DNA from: Eublepharis macularius
Taxonomy: Eukaryota; Chordata; Lepidosauria; Squamata; Eublepharidae
NCBI RefSeq assembly: GCF_028583425.1
Contig: NC_072795.1
Location: forward strand, 67,284,001-67,348,000
Direction of reading: 5' to 3'
Length of the DNA stretch: 64,000 bases
This document shows, piece by piece, positions 1 through 10,788 of the stretch (the stretch's first letter is position 1; each line of letters starts with the position of its first letter). The notes below the pieces were generated by a model, which saw only the letters and a list, made by a program, of their open reading frames with translations, was not told the DNA's origin and searched no databases. The position numbers and the translations under genes are program-made.

Positions 1-465
1 GTGGTTCATAGAGCATTAAACTCACAATTCTCTGAAGCAGTAGCGAATATTATCATGAATGCTCGTAAGCCCTCAACTAGAACTTCATATACTCTGAAGT
101 GGAACAGATTTGTGTTATGGGCTGAATCGAGGGGACTTGGCCCTGAAACTTGTTCACTAAGTAATATATTTGATTATCTTGTAACACAAGCTGCAGGACT
201 GGCCTCAGCATCTATCAAAGTTCACATGGCAGCAATTTATACCCTCAAAGAGTGCAGATAGTACCACAATGGTCACTGTTTCTAGTATTGTCTAGCTTGA
301 TGCTTAAACCCTTTGAGTCTCTGGCTACGTGTAGCCTAGTCTTGCTGTCAGCAAAAGTAGCATTCCTCCTGGCAATTACTTCGACGAGGAGAGTTAGTGA
401 GTTGCAGACGTTAAGGGTGGATCAATGGCTGTTGTGGGTTTTCCGGGCTGTATTGCCGTGGTCTT

Positions 466-527
466 GGCATTGTAGTTCCTGACGTTTCGCCAGCAGCTGT
501 GGCTGGCATCTTCAGAGGTGTAGCACC
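466..527 (-). ncRNA. Hammerhead-ribozyme-like motif, minus-strand arm
   Basis: Reverse-complement partner of the motif at 704-765. It keeps CTGAAGA, the GCCAGC/GCTGGC stem II, GAAA, and ACGTC at the presumed cleavage site. The outer stem I has one pair fewer than the plus copy (AATGCC in place of AGTGCC). It lies in the left arm of the palindromic insertion. Confidence 0.65.
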
Positions 528-703
528 AAAAGACAGAGATCTCTCAGTGTCACAGTGTGGAAAAGATGTAGGTCATTTGTATCTAGATACAAGTAGATAC
601 AAATGACCTACATCTTTTCCACACTGTGACACTGAGAGACACAAGTAGATACAAATGACCTACATCTTTTCCACACTGTGACACTGAGAGATCTCTGTCT
701 TTT

Positions 704-765
704 GGTGCTACACCTCTGAAGATGCCAGCCACAGCTGCTGGCGAAACGTCAGGAACTACAGTGCC
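704..765 (+). ncRNA. Hammerhead-ribozyme-like motif (type I layout, minimal helix III)
   Basis: In order: outer stem I strand GGTGCT (704-709), inner strand CCT (713-715), core CTGAAGA (716-722, matching CUGANGA), stem II GCCAGC/GCTGGC closed by a short loop, GAAA (743-746), then CGTC (747-750). These are followed by AGG (751-753), pairing with CCT, and AGTGCC (760-765), pairing with GGTGCT through two wobbles. GUC is the preferred hammerhead cleavage triplet. Helix III is reduced to ACGT, which is self-complementary and has no room for a loop, so activity would need pairing between two molecules. The core fits the rule; catalysis is not shown. Confidence 0.72.
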
Positions 766-1810
766 AAGACCACGGCAATACAGCCCGGAAAACCCACAAC
801 AGCCATCGTTCTCCGGCCGTGAAAGCCTTCGACAATATAAGGGTGGATCCTCCATTTTTGCAAGTCTTCCCAGACAAAGTAGTAATGCGGACTAGCCTTC
901 AGTTTTTACCTAAAGTAGTCTTCAAGTTTCATGTTTCCCAAGGCTTGTCCCTACCAGGGTTTTTTCTCAACCCTACTTCTTCACAAGAGCAGACACTCCA
1001 TACACTAGATGTAAAGAGAGCAGTTTTATTTTATGTAGATAGAACTAAGATATTTCGTAAGACTCAGGCATTCTTTTTGTGTCATACGGGTCAGAATAAA
1101 GGCAAGGCTGCGTCCTCACAAACCATTTCTAGATGGGTGGTCTCAGCTATCAGGCTTAGCTACAAGATGGCACAGGTTTCATGTCCATTTACTCTGAAAG
1201 CGCACTCAACGAGAGGACAGGTGGCATCCACAGCTCTCTTGTGTGGAGTACCATTGGGAGACATCTGTAAAGCAGCGACATGGTCATCAGAGGAGACGTT
1301 CATGAAACACTACACAGTAGATGTCAATTCACAAAGAGAAACTGCAGTGGGACAGGCAGTTCTACAGTCACTCTTCAATTGAGAGCATCACTTCGTCTCC
1401 TTGGTAAGTAGCTTGCAGTTCTCCCTATGTGGGACTGCATTGAAGACCGTAGATGAAAACAGAGTTGCACTTACCTGTAACTGCTGTTCATCTAGGTCTT
1501 TGTGCAGGCACACATACCCTCCCTCTTTCCCCGCTGTGAGATCTCCAGCAGTACATACATAAGTGGAGACTTGCAGCGGTGCAGGAGAACTGAGGGGAAA
1601 GCAGGGATGACTTCTTGCCATGTGACCGTTTCAGCAGGAAATACCGGCTTGATGCAGTCTGCAGAGGAGGTCGCCCATCCCCCCAAATAGCCTAAAAGCT
1701 TTGAAGAATCCTGTTCTGAGCGGCTGGCCTGCACAAGCACAGTCCCTTATGTGTGCTTGTATGAAGACCTAGCTGAACAGCAGTTACAGGTAAGGGCAAC
1801 TCTGTTTTAT

Positions 1811-2240
1811 CATACAAGTTAAAAGTAGTGGCCTTCATATTAAATACTAAATAAATAAATACTCAATTAAATATATGCGTATCTTATTAAATAGTGGCCT
1901 GCTACTCTGCCCTTTCAATAATGTTTATGAACCCACATCTACTGTATGATAATAGAACACCTGAGTCTCTTAATTATAAATCTCTAAAATGTCTTCCCCA
2001 TTCCAATCCATCTTTTTTCTAACTTAAAAAACCCATTTTCTCAATCTTTCCCTGCTCAGAAGGTATTTGAATCTCTTGATCATTTGGATTGCCCTTTCAG
2101 CAGTTTCCCGACACTCTGATACCCATTGTGAGACGAAGCAGCCAGAATAGTCCATGAAGTTTAAAATGCAGTTGCAATACAGATTTCTGTAAAGACATGA
2201 TGCCAACAGATGTTTTTCCTAGTTAGTACCTGCCATTTTA
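1811..2240. other. No recognised feature
   Basis: AT-rich DNA following the DIRS-like inverted repeat. I see no exon-like frame and no repeat I can name. Confidence 0.5.
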
Positions 2241-2430
2241 GCCCTGACCTCGATGGCCCAGGCTAGCTGATCTGGTCAGATCTTAGAAGTTAAGTAGGGT
2301 CAGCCCTGACCTCCAAGGTTGCTACACAGAGGCAGGCAATGGCAAACCATCTCTGAACAACTCTTGCCTTGAAAACCCTATGGGGTTACCATAAGTTAGC
2401 TGTGACTTTATGGCACTTTACACACACACA
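2241..2430 (+). repeat. 5S rRNA-derived SINE with Bov-B-like tail
   Basis: The head resembles 5S rRNA: GATCTGGTCAGATCTTAGAA followed by GTTAAGTAGGGTCAGCC matches the 5S stretch with its internal A box (about 2285-2299). The body continues with GGCAGGCAATGGCAAACCAT. The tail GGGTTACCATAAGTTAGCTG and the ACAC run resemble the 3' end of squamate Bov-B, which fits mobilisation by that LINE. This matches the lizard 5S-headed SINE group. It is diverged from 5S and is not a 5S gene. Confidence 0.82.
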
Positions 2431-2659
2431 GCTGCTAGAGTAGATCCCATCAGTGTATAGGTGGAATTTTTGCATGTGTATGCATCATTTACTTACATGG
2501 AATCTCATTTGCTGTTTGCCCAGAGCCTAACAAGATGCTACAAACTGCTTGTGTTCACCGCAGAGACATGCAGCTATACAATAGCTGCTAGTTCCTGGTG
2601 GCAGCTTGTGAGTAAACACACAGCACAGCCTGATTCAGATCAGGACCACTGTGTGGGAG

Positions 2660-2982
2660 GAGGAGACATTCCTGCCTTCTCCCTTGAGCTGTTTTCAGTG
2701 GCTGAAACAGCTTGGGAACCACAGGGAGAGAAGAAATATTTGCTCAGTGAGGAGCCAGCACATACAAGCATTCAGTCCACTTTCTGAAGAATGTCTGAAG
2801 AAGGGAATTCTGACTCCTGAAAGCTTACACTTGGAAAATCTTGTTGGTCTGTATGGTGCCACTGGACGGAAATCCTCCAGTTCACATTCTGGCTCCAAAA
2901 AGAGCAAATAACACCTCTTCCCTATGGCCCCTGGGCTGTTCCAGCTGATGAAAACAGTACAGGGGGAAAGGCAGAAACTCAT
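2660..2982. repeat. Inverted-repeat element enclosing a hammerhead-type repeat
   Basis: The arm at about 2660-2759 pairs imperfectly with about 2889-2982: shared blocks include CTGTTTTCA, AACAGC, TATTTGCTC and GGAGCCAG, read on opposite strands. Between the arms lies the hammerhead-like repeat at 2792-2868. The same design of inverted arms around a ribozyme motif is seen at 424-837 and, in reduced form, at 61104-61245. Confidence 0.55.
2792..2868 (+). repeat. Hammerhead-type repeat (CTGAAGA..GAAAGCTT family)
   Basis: Core CTGAAGA (2795-2801), short stem II AGGG/CTCCT, GAAA (2819-2822) and AGCTT (2822-2826); stem I TGT (2792-2794) pairs with ACA (2827-2829). The downstream part reads AATCTTGTTGGTCTGTATGG then TGCCACTGGA, shared with copies at 49113, 51930 and 61104. 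The AGCT helix III segment is self-complementary. Stem II is weak here, with four pairs of which one is a wobble, so this copy is probably a relic. Confidence 0.55.
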
Positions 2983-4277
2983 CTTTTTCACTAGTCCCAA
3001 TCTGAATTTTCCCCTGCTTCATGTTTGCACATGAATTGCTACCAGGAATAAGTATTGCTGCAGATCCCTGTGGCAGACTTGTGCAGTTTGCAACATCTAG
3101 GTAAGATCCCCGTTTAGAGAGATCTGGTTGGAATTTTACAATCATATCTAGTTTGTTCATTAACGAACTTGTCTATTCCAAATCCCTTGAAGTTGAAAAT
3201 CAGCAACCATAACACCAATCCTTAAGGGACTCCATTACTTATTTTCATCCATTGTCAGAACTGTTTACTTTTCTGCATCTTGTTCTTTTAACAAAGTCCA
3301 AATAATGTGAACCTGATGTTCTGTTCCTATGTTTGATGAAAGTCTCAAAAGAATGGTTGAAGCAAAGCTTCCTTTTGCAGAAGCCATACCACATTTTCCT
3401 CATCAAGGCTTATTCTTTTGTATGATAAACAATTTTAGTTTTAATTGTGCTTTCCAATTTATCCAAGATGTTAGACTAAAAAGTCAGAAGCTTCCTCTCC
3501 ACAGAACCTTTTTAATCTGCAGTACATCAGGATGACTTCAAATCCTCCATCAAAGAGGCTAATTTTAGTGATGTTGCACATTTTTGTGAAAATATCAGCA
3601 GTTTCACTTCATGAACTCTTGCATGTATCCCACCCACATCTGGTGACTTGTTAATGTTTAGCTTATCAACTAGCCCTAGAACTAGTTGCTATCTCCGTTC
3701 ATCAGTCTTCCACCCTGAAAAAAGTGTTTCATATCTCAGTATCTGCTCAATATCTTCTGCAGTGAAAACTAATGCCAAGAGTTTATTTATCTTCTGCTGC
3801 CTCCCTGTACTCCTACAACAGTAGTTTCACAGCTTTCTCATCTAGTGGTCAAGCCATCTCCCTGGCTGGTTTCCTAACTTTTGACTTTGCTGTCTTAACC
3901 ATGTCAGCTTGGCTTTGTAGACTTCTTTGTAACTTTTGAGGAGATTTGATTTTCTTAACTTTCCCTTTCAACTTCCTTCTAGCTCATCCCTTCATTTTTG
4001 AGAAGTGTTCTTTGAAATTAAGTGTGACTATATTATATTTTCTGAGAGAATTTCCATTTATTGTGTGCATGTACACACACATTTCTTCCAGGTTCACTCA
4101 GTTGTTTCCCAATCCATTGGTGCTAACTACGCAGCAGACATTGAGTCTTCACCCACATTGTGATGTTCACAGGCTTTGGAACAGGCTGCAAGCCACCATG
4201 TTGTCAGCATGCTGTTCACAACCCTTATGTTTCTAATTGTCAGATTGCCTAATTTCCATTCCTGGAGGCATATCTTC
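2983..4277. other. No recognised feature
   Basis: AT-rich DNA with many scattered stops in all frames; nothing exon-like and no repeat I can name. Confidence 0.5.
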
Positions 4278-4286
4278 AGTTTGAAG

Positions 4287-4664
4287 TAGGCTTGCCATTC
4301 CCTCTCCCCTGGTGCAAGGGATCCCCTGCTCCCACTTCCTCCTCCGTGCCCCCACTTACCTGGCCAGCAGGGCACACACCCCTCAGGGTGCCCCCCGGCA
4401 GCGTGGCGCACCCCCAGGCAGCGCAGTGCGCTCCTGCGCCCCACAATGGGCCCCGTGGGGGCGTGATTCAGTCCTTTGGCTAGCATGGGAGCACTCCTGG
4501 GCCGTTCTTTGACCCGCATGATGATATCACTTCCCAGAAGTGATATCATCATGCCAGCTGGGAGCACACACGTGTGCACACGAGAAGAAGCTCAGGGGGT
4601 GCAGAATAGGTAAGCACCAGTGTCCCAGTCTCCCACCAGAAGAGTGAAAGGACTTGTCAACCCT
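4287..4664. mobile_element. GC-rich nonautonomous hAT-like element with CRE-like palindrome
   Basis: Ends TAGGCTTGCC and GTCAACCCT are imperfect inverted termini. The flanks repeat AGTTTGAA (4278-4285 and 4665-4672), an 8-bp target duplication as made by hAT transposases. The body is GC-rich and carries a perfect 39-bp hairpin at 4516-4554: 17-bp arms built from GCATGATGATATCACTT and a 5-base loop. The copy at 54182-54477 shares the ACCTGGCCAGC and GCACTCCTG blocks. No transposase is present. Confidence 0.68.
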
Positions 4665-4672
4665 AGTTTGAA

Positions 4673-6382
4673 GGGTTCTTGGCTCAATAATGGGTCCTTT
4701 CTATGATATCATTTCCCTGTTCATCAGTGTGATGCTCTTTTGCCCCAAGACCCTCATTCTTTAGTACATAAGATGAGCTGCCAGTATGGATGTGGAACTC
4801 TTGAGCTGTGTCCCTGAAGACCTTGTCTGCAGGCTTACTTCTTTTTGAAGTGAGCCAACTTGGCCTCAAGAGAACACACTTGTTCTAAAAAAAATACCTT
4901 GTATACATCACATGATGAGGGTAGAAGAATCTCTAAATGCACTTCTTTTAAAAACAAGTGAATTGAAGGGGGGGTTAGGTGACAGAAGAGAAAGCAAAGT
5001 AGGACAAGGAATAACCTGTGCCAGTGAAAGCTGGAAGTAGGAACAATAATTGGTTATGAAATCTTCTGTCCCAAGTGAATTAATTGAAAAAGATTTCTTA
5101 TTTGCATGTTAGCTTGAAACTGTGGCTTCCACATACAGGAGCTAACTAGTACTATTATTCTGTTTCTTTATATGTGCTAGATTATTATAAGGTGTATCAA
5201 CTAACAGTTTTCATTGCCTTGTAGTTCAAACTTCCAAAGGAGTATAGTTGGCCTGAAAAGAAACTGAAAGTCTCCATCTTGCCTGATGCTGTATTTGACA
5301 ACCCTCTCCATTAAGAGTGATTGACACTGCAAGCAAGGATTACTGTATGCTGCCCAGTGACTCATGGGATAATTAAAGCAGTAAAAGCTCTTCCTACCAA
5401 TAAGAGGATGTTGCTGCATAACCACTGCATAAAGAGGAGGAATTACTCAACAGCAGAGTCCAGACAGAATTGAACTGTGCTGGTACATGGCTTTCTTCTT
5501 TCATCATGGCTGAACTCTGAACACACTGCATATAAATGAATATATAAGAGGAAGAGAAGTATTTAACTATGAATACTAGTGATAAGAATTCTTTCCCTCT
5601 TTTAGCTGACTCCTGAACTCCCTGCTGCCTTAGCTCAGGATTTATATGCCTCGTCTACCTTTAGCTACACATTTTCCAGGTGTAAACATACAGTCCACTG
5701 ATTTACATGTTTTTTGCAACTCAAAATCCGTTTGTATCTAGGTATCTCCTGAACAGAATTCTTTATTCACTGAGAATTCTTACTACTCCACAAAGGATAT
5801 GGCATTTCCCCTCATGAATTTAAACTGAAGAAATACTGCGATGAAACCTGGTATGCTTTAAAATGAGGGAAACAGTCTCTGCCGTTGTTGCAGGCATAAT
5901 CTGTCACATTCCTGCAGACAAAGCCATTTGCTTTCTGTGCTAATGCACAAATATGTGTGAATTCTGAAAAAAGTGTTATCCTCTACATTCGACTAAATTG
6001 GAGGTCATGGAATGATGTTCTGCATTTTTAAATGCCAAGTTGTCATAGAACATTTATCTTGATGGACTTGACCGTCTTCCTCTTTCTCTTCTTGTTCCAC
6101 TTTTCTTGATATTGGTTCATCTGCTGTGATGTCATAGAAGATTTGCCTACATTGACTCAAATAGCTGAGTTCTTAAGGGGTATTTTAGAGTCTGAGCTGA
6201 GGCCTGTAGGCATCTTACTTGAAAGTGGCACATGACTGTTGACTTTGCCTGGAGAAGATAACTCATAGTGCAGTTAATGGGGGAAAATGCCATCCAGTCC
6301 AAAACTGTATATTTACTGAGAAGCGCGTTCAACTGCATTCAGTGTACATGTATAAGGGATTCATAATGTTAAACCCATATCT
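4673..6382. other. No recognised feature
   Basis: AT-rich DNA. The open frames are short and lack convincing splice sites. Confidence 0.5.
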
Positions 6383-6402
6383 CCATTGGCCATGGCCAAT
6401 GG
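6383..6402. promoter_or_regulatory. Perfect 20-bp palindrome of two opposed CCAAT boxes
   Basis: CCATTGGCCATGGCCAATGG reads the same on both strands and places ATTGG and CCAAT back to back; a C run follows at about 6405. CCAAT boxes bind NF-Y. A third CCAAT lies just downstream at about 6430. Whether it is a promoter element is unknown; no gene start is visible nearby. Confidence 0.35.
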
Positions 6403-8708
6403 AACCCCCCCCCCCAAAATTCTATTTAACCAATAAGGTTCTCTCCACCCATCTCTGAACCATGGGAGAAAGCCAGAAGGCTTCCATATGTAGGTGGCTT
6501 GTTGAGCTCATGTGCTCTCTTGGTGCAGGCATTTCTTCCAGTACTGCATCCTCCCTAAAATGTTTGATGAAGTTCTACCACAGTCTCATTGCAGAGAAAT
6601 AAGAAATCATCTGTGATTGAAGAGTTATCTTAGACCTATTTCTTTTCCTTATATCATCAGCTTTGACAATGTACGGCTTTCCATGGAGCATGTATTTATA
6701 CAGAAGTTGTCGTGTTTCATTTTACATCTACATAGTTCAGGAAAGACATTTTTGAATGGTTCAGACTATTCCAGAATGAATTCGCATGCAAACACATATC
6801 TTAATTTTCATTTACTTCCTAGCTTTGGGAAGACAGGTCAGTATTTCTGAAATACACTTTTGCAAACCTTGCCATTGTGCCTATAGACAGTTGGACTAAA
6901 CTTCCTAGAGAAGAAAGAACCACTTCTTGAATTCCCTATCCTAACCCTGCAAAAAAAAAAAGGACAGGAATCATCCTAAATTTAACTTCTGAATAAGGGA
7001 TTCAGTTTGGGAAAGGAAATAGAGTGACTCTTTTCTTTTCTTTAAAGAAAGAAAGCATCATGGAAATTGACTGTCATTCCAAAGAGCTTGTTCTCTTGGC
7101 AAACTGATCTGGTTTTCTGTAGAAATTTTGTCCTGAGAGGGGAGCAGTGCAGAAAAAAATCTGTGCTGGCTCTACTGGTTGAAAGCTATGACTCAAAATG
7201 GCAGCTTTGCTTAGTCCACTTTAAAACTGAGGACATGTTCCAAACCCAAATGTTTTGTTGTCCTACTCTGAAGCGAATAGTCTGGAAGAAGAGTTGTATT
7301 GGCCAAAAGAGAAGCATGTAAAAGAACTCAGAGAAAACCTCCCTATAGAGAATTGACATTCATTTCCCTTAGAACCAAATGGTTGATAGATGATATTTTT
7401 GTAACACAGAAGGGCTAATATATGACCTATAGGCATTACGTAGCTTCAGAGGGATAGTTACATTGCCCCAGGTTCCTTCGGGGAATCCTAGGATACTCAC
7501 TTTTTATGGCAAGATACATTCGTATGTTTGATAGTACATGGAAAGAAAGGCTGGAAGTCTTGAGATTACAGTGTAATGTTTTGGAAGCTTAAGAAGTTGT
7601 CATGATGTAGTGAGTCCAATCCAAAATCTGTGTTGATGCAAGCAGAACATTCAGACATGTGAATCCCATGTTTTGGAGTTATTTCCAAAAACCAAGCAGT
7701 TGAAGCTTGGGAGTCTGCACAACTGTTTTGGGGACAATTTGTCTTGGAAATCTTCTGTTCCATGGTGGTATAATTACCCCTGTGATACCTTGAACAGCTA
7801 CATGCTCCCATTCATCCCTCTGCATGGTTGACTGACCTTTCCATCACTTCTTGCTGTTGATTGAGTAAAGACCTGATAGGTTCCCTGTCTGAGGAATGAA
7901 GTACATGAATTTTGAGGTGAAACTTGTTTTTCTTCCAAAGGAAAATACATGGAATACTATGAAATACTAAACAAGACTACAGAATTCTTATGTATTTCTT
8001 GAGAAGGGCCCTGTCAATTGCAGCTCATAAAGTTTGGTACAAAAGCTGTGTGGATGTTATGTACTGCCATAACATGTTTAATGTTTATTCATGCATGAAT
8101 ATTCCTTTGTGGAGGAAAATAACTCACCTTACAATATCTTTATTTAAACTATAAAAATGAGTGTTTTGTATGACTTGCAGAAAGAACACTCAGATTTCGT
8201 ATCTGCTAGAAATTACCCACAAATTATGTCTTAGCAAATCAAAGGTAAAGTGCCCTGATGTATGTTTAATCAGTAACAATTTATGGCAGTTTTTGCTGGG
8301 AGCTCTTCTTGTTAGCTCCCCAGAAGACTTAATGGAATGGGCTGGGTCTCTCCAAATGACTGTCAATCAGTAGCTTTTTATGGTCAGACACTGGATAGTT
8401 GTGCTGGCCATTTATTCCAAGAGTTGGGAAGAAGAGTTTGCTTTGCACTCTTACTCCCTGCCTACCCATCACTGAAGTGGTTTACAGGAAATTGGAACTC
8501 TGGCTGCTCTTCAGTTGGTTTGCACCTGCTGCTTAATCCCTTCAGCACCTGGAGCTGTAAACACCCTTCCTACGTTGCTGCAACAATTATTAACTTTCAG
8601 TGCAGCTGTTGCACCAGTCATGTGCCAGGACAGTAAAAACTAGCCACTAAACTAAATGGTAACAAAAGGGCCATTCTGGAGTGTTTACTGTGTAAGGCAG
8701 ACAGTGAG
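6403..8708. other. No recognised feature
   Basis: AT-rich DNA with no repeat I can name and no exon-like frame. Confidence 0.5.
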
Positions 8709-8768
8709 AAAGTATAATAGAAAGGAGCAGTATAATTCAAAGTATAATACGAAGGAGCAGTAAAAGTT
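8709..8768. repeat. Two-copy tandem repeat, 30-bp unit
   Basis: Units at 8709-8738 and 8739-8768 both begin AAAGTATAATA and share GAAGGAGCAGTA or a close variant; they differ by a few bases. Confidence 0.7.
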
Positions 8769-10369
8769 TGTGTTATTGGTCAGGTGGAGTGCAAAATATA
8801 AGTAGAGGAACAGAGACAATCTTGCAGCTGGTGTCTGGCCCAAAGTGTTGTTGTGTTCAGTAGCTGGACTCCAGCAAACAAGATTTTTACTATACAGACA
8901 GAACTCCAGGTATGCTCCTCTGTATCCCACTGGCACTGGAACTCGGGGAGAATCTACATGTACATAAAAGCGGAGCCCTTCTCACATACTGTCTTCTCCT
9001 GAGGACCGAACTTGGGACAAACAAGCTCCACCAGATTGAAGCAGAAAGGGGTATTCAGAGCACTGATTGGCTGGACGCCCATGATAGCACAAAGCTCTCT
9101 TCTCTCCCAGAGCAGTTTCCACAAGCAAGCGTTTGAGGGCTTTTAAAAAAAATCAAGTACCATACAATTGTTTAAGAGTATAATTGTACAAATAGCATTT
9201 TAAACAAGAAAGGGTAGATCACATGATAGAAAGATAGTGGGAGGGGCCAATGGGCAAGGTCTGTGTATTCACAGTGCAGGCAGGTGCATGTGTCATTTGA
9301 AGAGCAAAGAACACAGGCAAACTGCTGAGTCCTGTTGCTATTTGTGGATCTCTGCACCTTCAGATTACATCCATATTTTGTTCTGACATGTAACTTTGAA
9401 CGTAGTCAAGTCGATACTTCTGTGTGTATGCCACAAACCTCTGTGGCATGTTTTGTGCTATACTCCCAATTCCATCCACCCCTCTCACACACTTTGTTTT
9501 GCAGACCTGGAATTGGAAAGCCTGTGTCTTGCACAGGCTTCACATCTGCAGTGATGCCACCTCTCCTCTCTTTGTCCAGCAAAAAAGGGAAAGCAGTAAA
9601 CTGCTTTTTAAAAAGCTCCTTTATACGTGATCCATAAGCATAAAAGCACAGGAAGTAAGGGTCAGGGGCAAATATAGTTGCTGAAATGTGTTTAATGCCT
9701 TGTGGGGGAAAAACATGTTACTGTTTAACTTTGCTCTCCCCCCTCCCCATTTACCACCACTGTAATTTATAGGAAAAGTGATAACAGCTTTTTAATATTG
9801 CTGGCAATCATGTCTTACTGCAGTGTTTCCTTCCCCACCTTTACTTGGTCGGTCTCTTTCAAATCCTCCTTTGGTGAGTGTCCAAAACATCAAAAAGAAA
9901 ATAAGCCTGTAGCAGACTCGAGTTTTAAAAGGATCTCTCGGCTGACCTGTCTCTCAAGTAATTAACTTAAGGGCATTATGCACTTGGTTGCTGCTTCATT
10001 TCAGATAGGATTCTTTTTCTTCTTCAACTGCTTACAGACCATAAAATCATTAAAAGTGGTACGTTAGTTTTGTAGTGTTGTTCCAGGGCTGTCATAAAGG
10101 TGTGTCTTACCTATTGTCAGCCAGCTGGCTAATGCAGTGGGAGGTGTATTTTGAAAAACCGTCTTGACCTCTCTGCTTCATGATTCACTGCTGAAATTAG
10201 AAATCTCTGATAGCAAAATAACATAATTATGAACAACTGTGTGTGTGGGGGGGGGGGTAAATGCTTGAAGGGTTCCACCAAATGCCTTTTAGTTTCAGAA
10301 AATTGGTTTTTTTAAAAGCTCAAATATAGGAATATGTTTGCCAGCTGATCTGATTGTGTGAACATTCTT
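8769..10369. other. No recognised feature
   Basis: Unrecognised DNA. A G run at about 10243-10256 is a simple-sequence tract. Confidence 0.5.
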
Positions 10370-10788
10370 CTCTTCCCCATTCAGTCCCTCAGTGGAACAG
10401 GCGTCCTTGGGAGGTGGTGGGCTCTCCTTCTTTGGAGGTTTTTAAGCAGAGGCTGGATGGCCATCTGGCAGAAATGCCAACTCTGTGAGCCTAGGCAGAT
10501 CATGAGAGGGAGGGCAGGAAGAGTTGCATCAGTGCTTAGTTCTTGTGGCCCCTTCTTACATGCCCAGGGTAAGGCTGATCACCACCTAGGGGTCAGGTGG
10601 CAATTTTCCCCAGGCCAGTTTGGCTAGGGATCCTAACAGTGTTTAGCCATCTTCTGGGCATGGAGCAGGGATCACTGGGTGTGGGGGAGGTAGTTGTGAA
10701 TTTCCTGCATTTTGCAGGGGGGTTGGACTAGATGATCTTAGAGGAAACTTTCAGCCCTATGATTCTGTGATTCTATGATTCACTATTG
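10370..10788 (+). mobile_element. CR1 LINE 3' end
   Basis: It contains the CR1 landmarks TGGAGGTTTTTAAGCAGAGG, then CTGGATGGCCATCTG, then GGGGGTTGGACTAGATGATC, and ends in a short ATTCTATG-type repeat (GATTCTGTGATTCTATGATT) as CR1 elements do. It holds only the last part of the reverse transcriptase frame and the 3' UTR, so it is 5'-truncated. Confidence 0.9.

Larger units (their letters stand above)
424..837. mobile_element. Palindromic Penelope-like (pLTR) insertion inside the DIRS-like element
   Basis: About 414 bp inserted between two copies of the 12-bp target TAAGGGTGGATC (412-423 and 838-849). The insert is a large imperfect palindrome: a minus-oriented arm (about 424-595) faces a plus-oriented arm (about 591-837). 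A stretch of roughly 45 bp, beginning about 593 and again about 647, is repeated in tandem at the centre. Each arm carries a hammerhead-like motif. The right end, CCGTGAAAGCCTTCGACAAT, recurs in a relic at 22936. Hammerheads within terminal repeats are a known trait of Penelope-like elements, so I assign it there. The class call rests on memory of the family, not on a reverse transcriptase, which is absent. Confidence 0.65.
1..1810 (+). mobile_element. DIRS-like tyrosine-recombinase retroelement, fossil, 5' part outside window
   Basis: The frames at 1-261 and about 850-1382 read as parts of a DIRS-type tyrosine recombinase; the C-terminal part contains the AHSTRG segment typical of the family. 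DIRS elements use this enzyme rather than a DDE integrase. Downstream noncoding DNA holds a 45-bp inverted pair, 1456-1500 and 1764-1808, with about two mismatches by eye, which fits the complementary repeats known at DIRS ends. The copy is a broken fossil, interrupted by a Penelope-like insertion at 424-837 and by several smaller lesions. Its left part lies beyond the window. The good match of the inverted pair suggests moderate rather than great age. Confidence 0.8.

Noticed and set aside
2241-2310. 5S rRNA gene
   Set aside because: Only part of 5S is present, with many changes, and it is fused to a SINE tail.
4127-4579. 150-codon minus-strand open frame
   Set aside because: Most of it lies in the GC-rich hAT-like element, where stops are rare by composition; it reads through the perfect hairpin.
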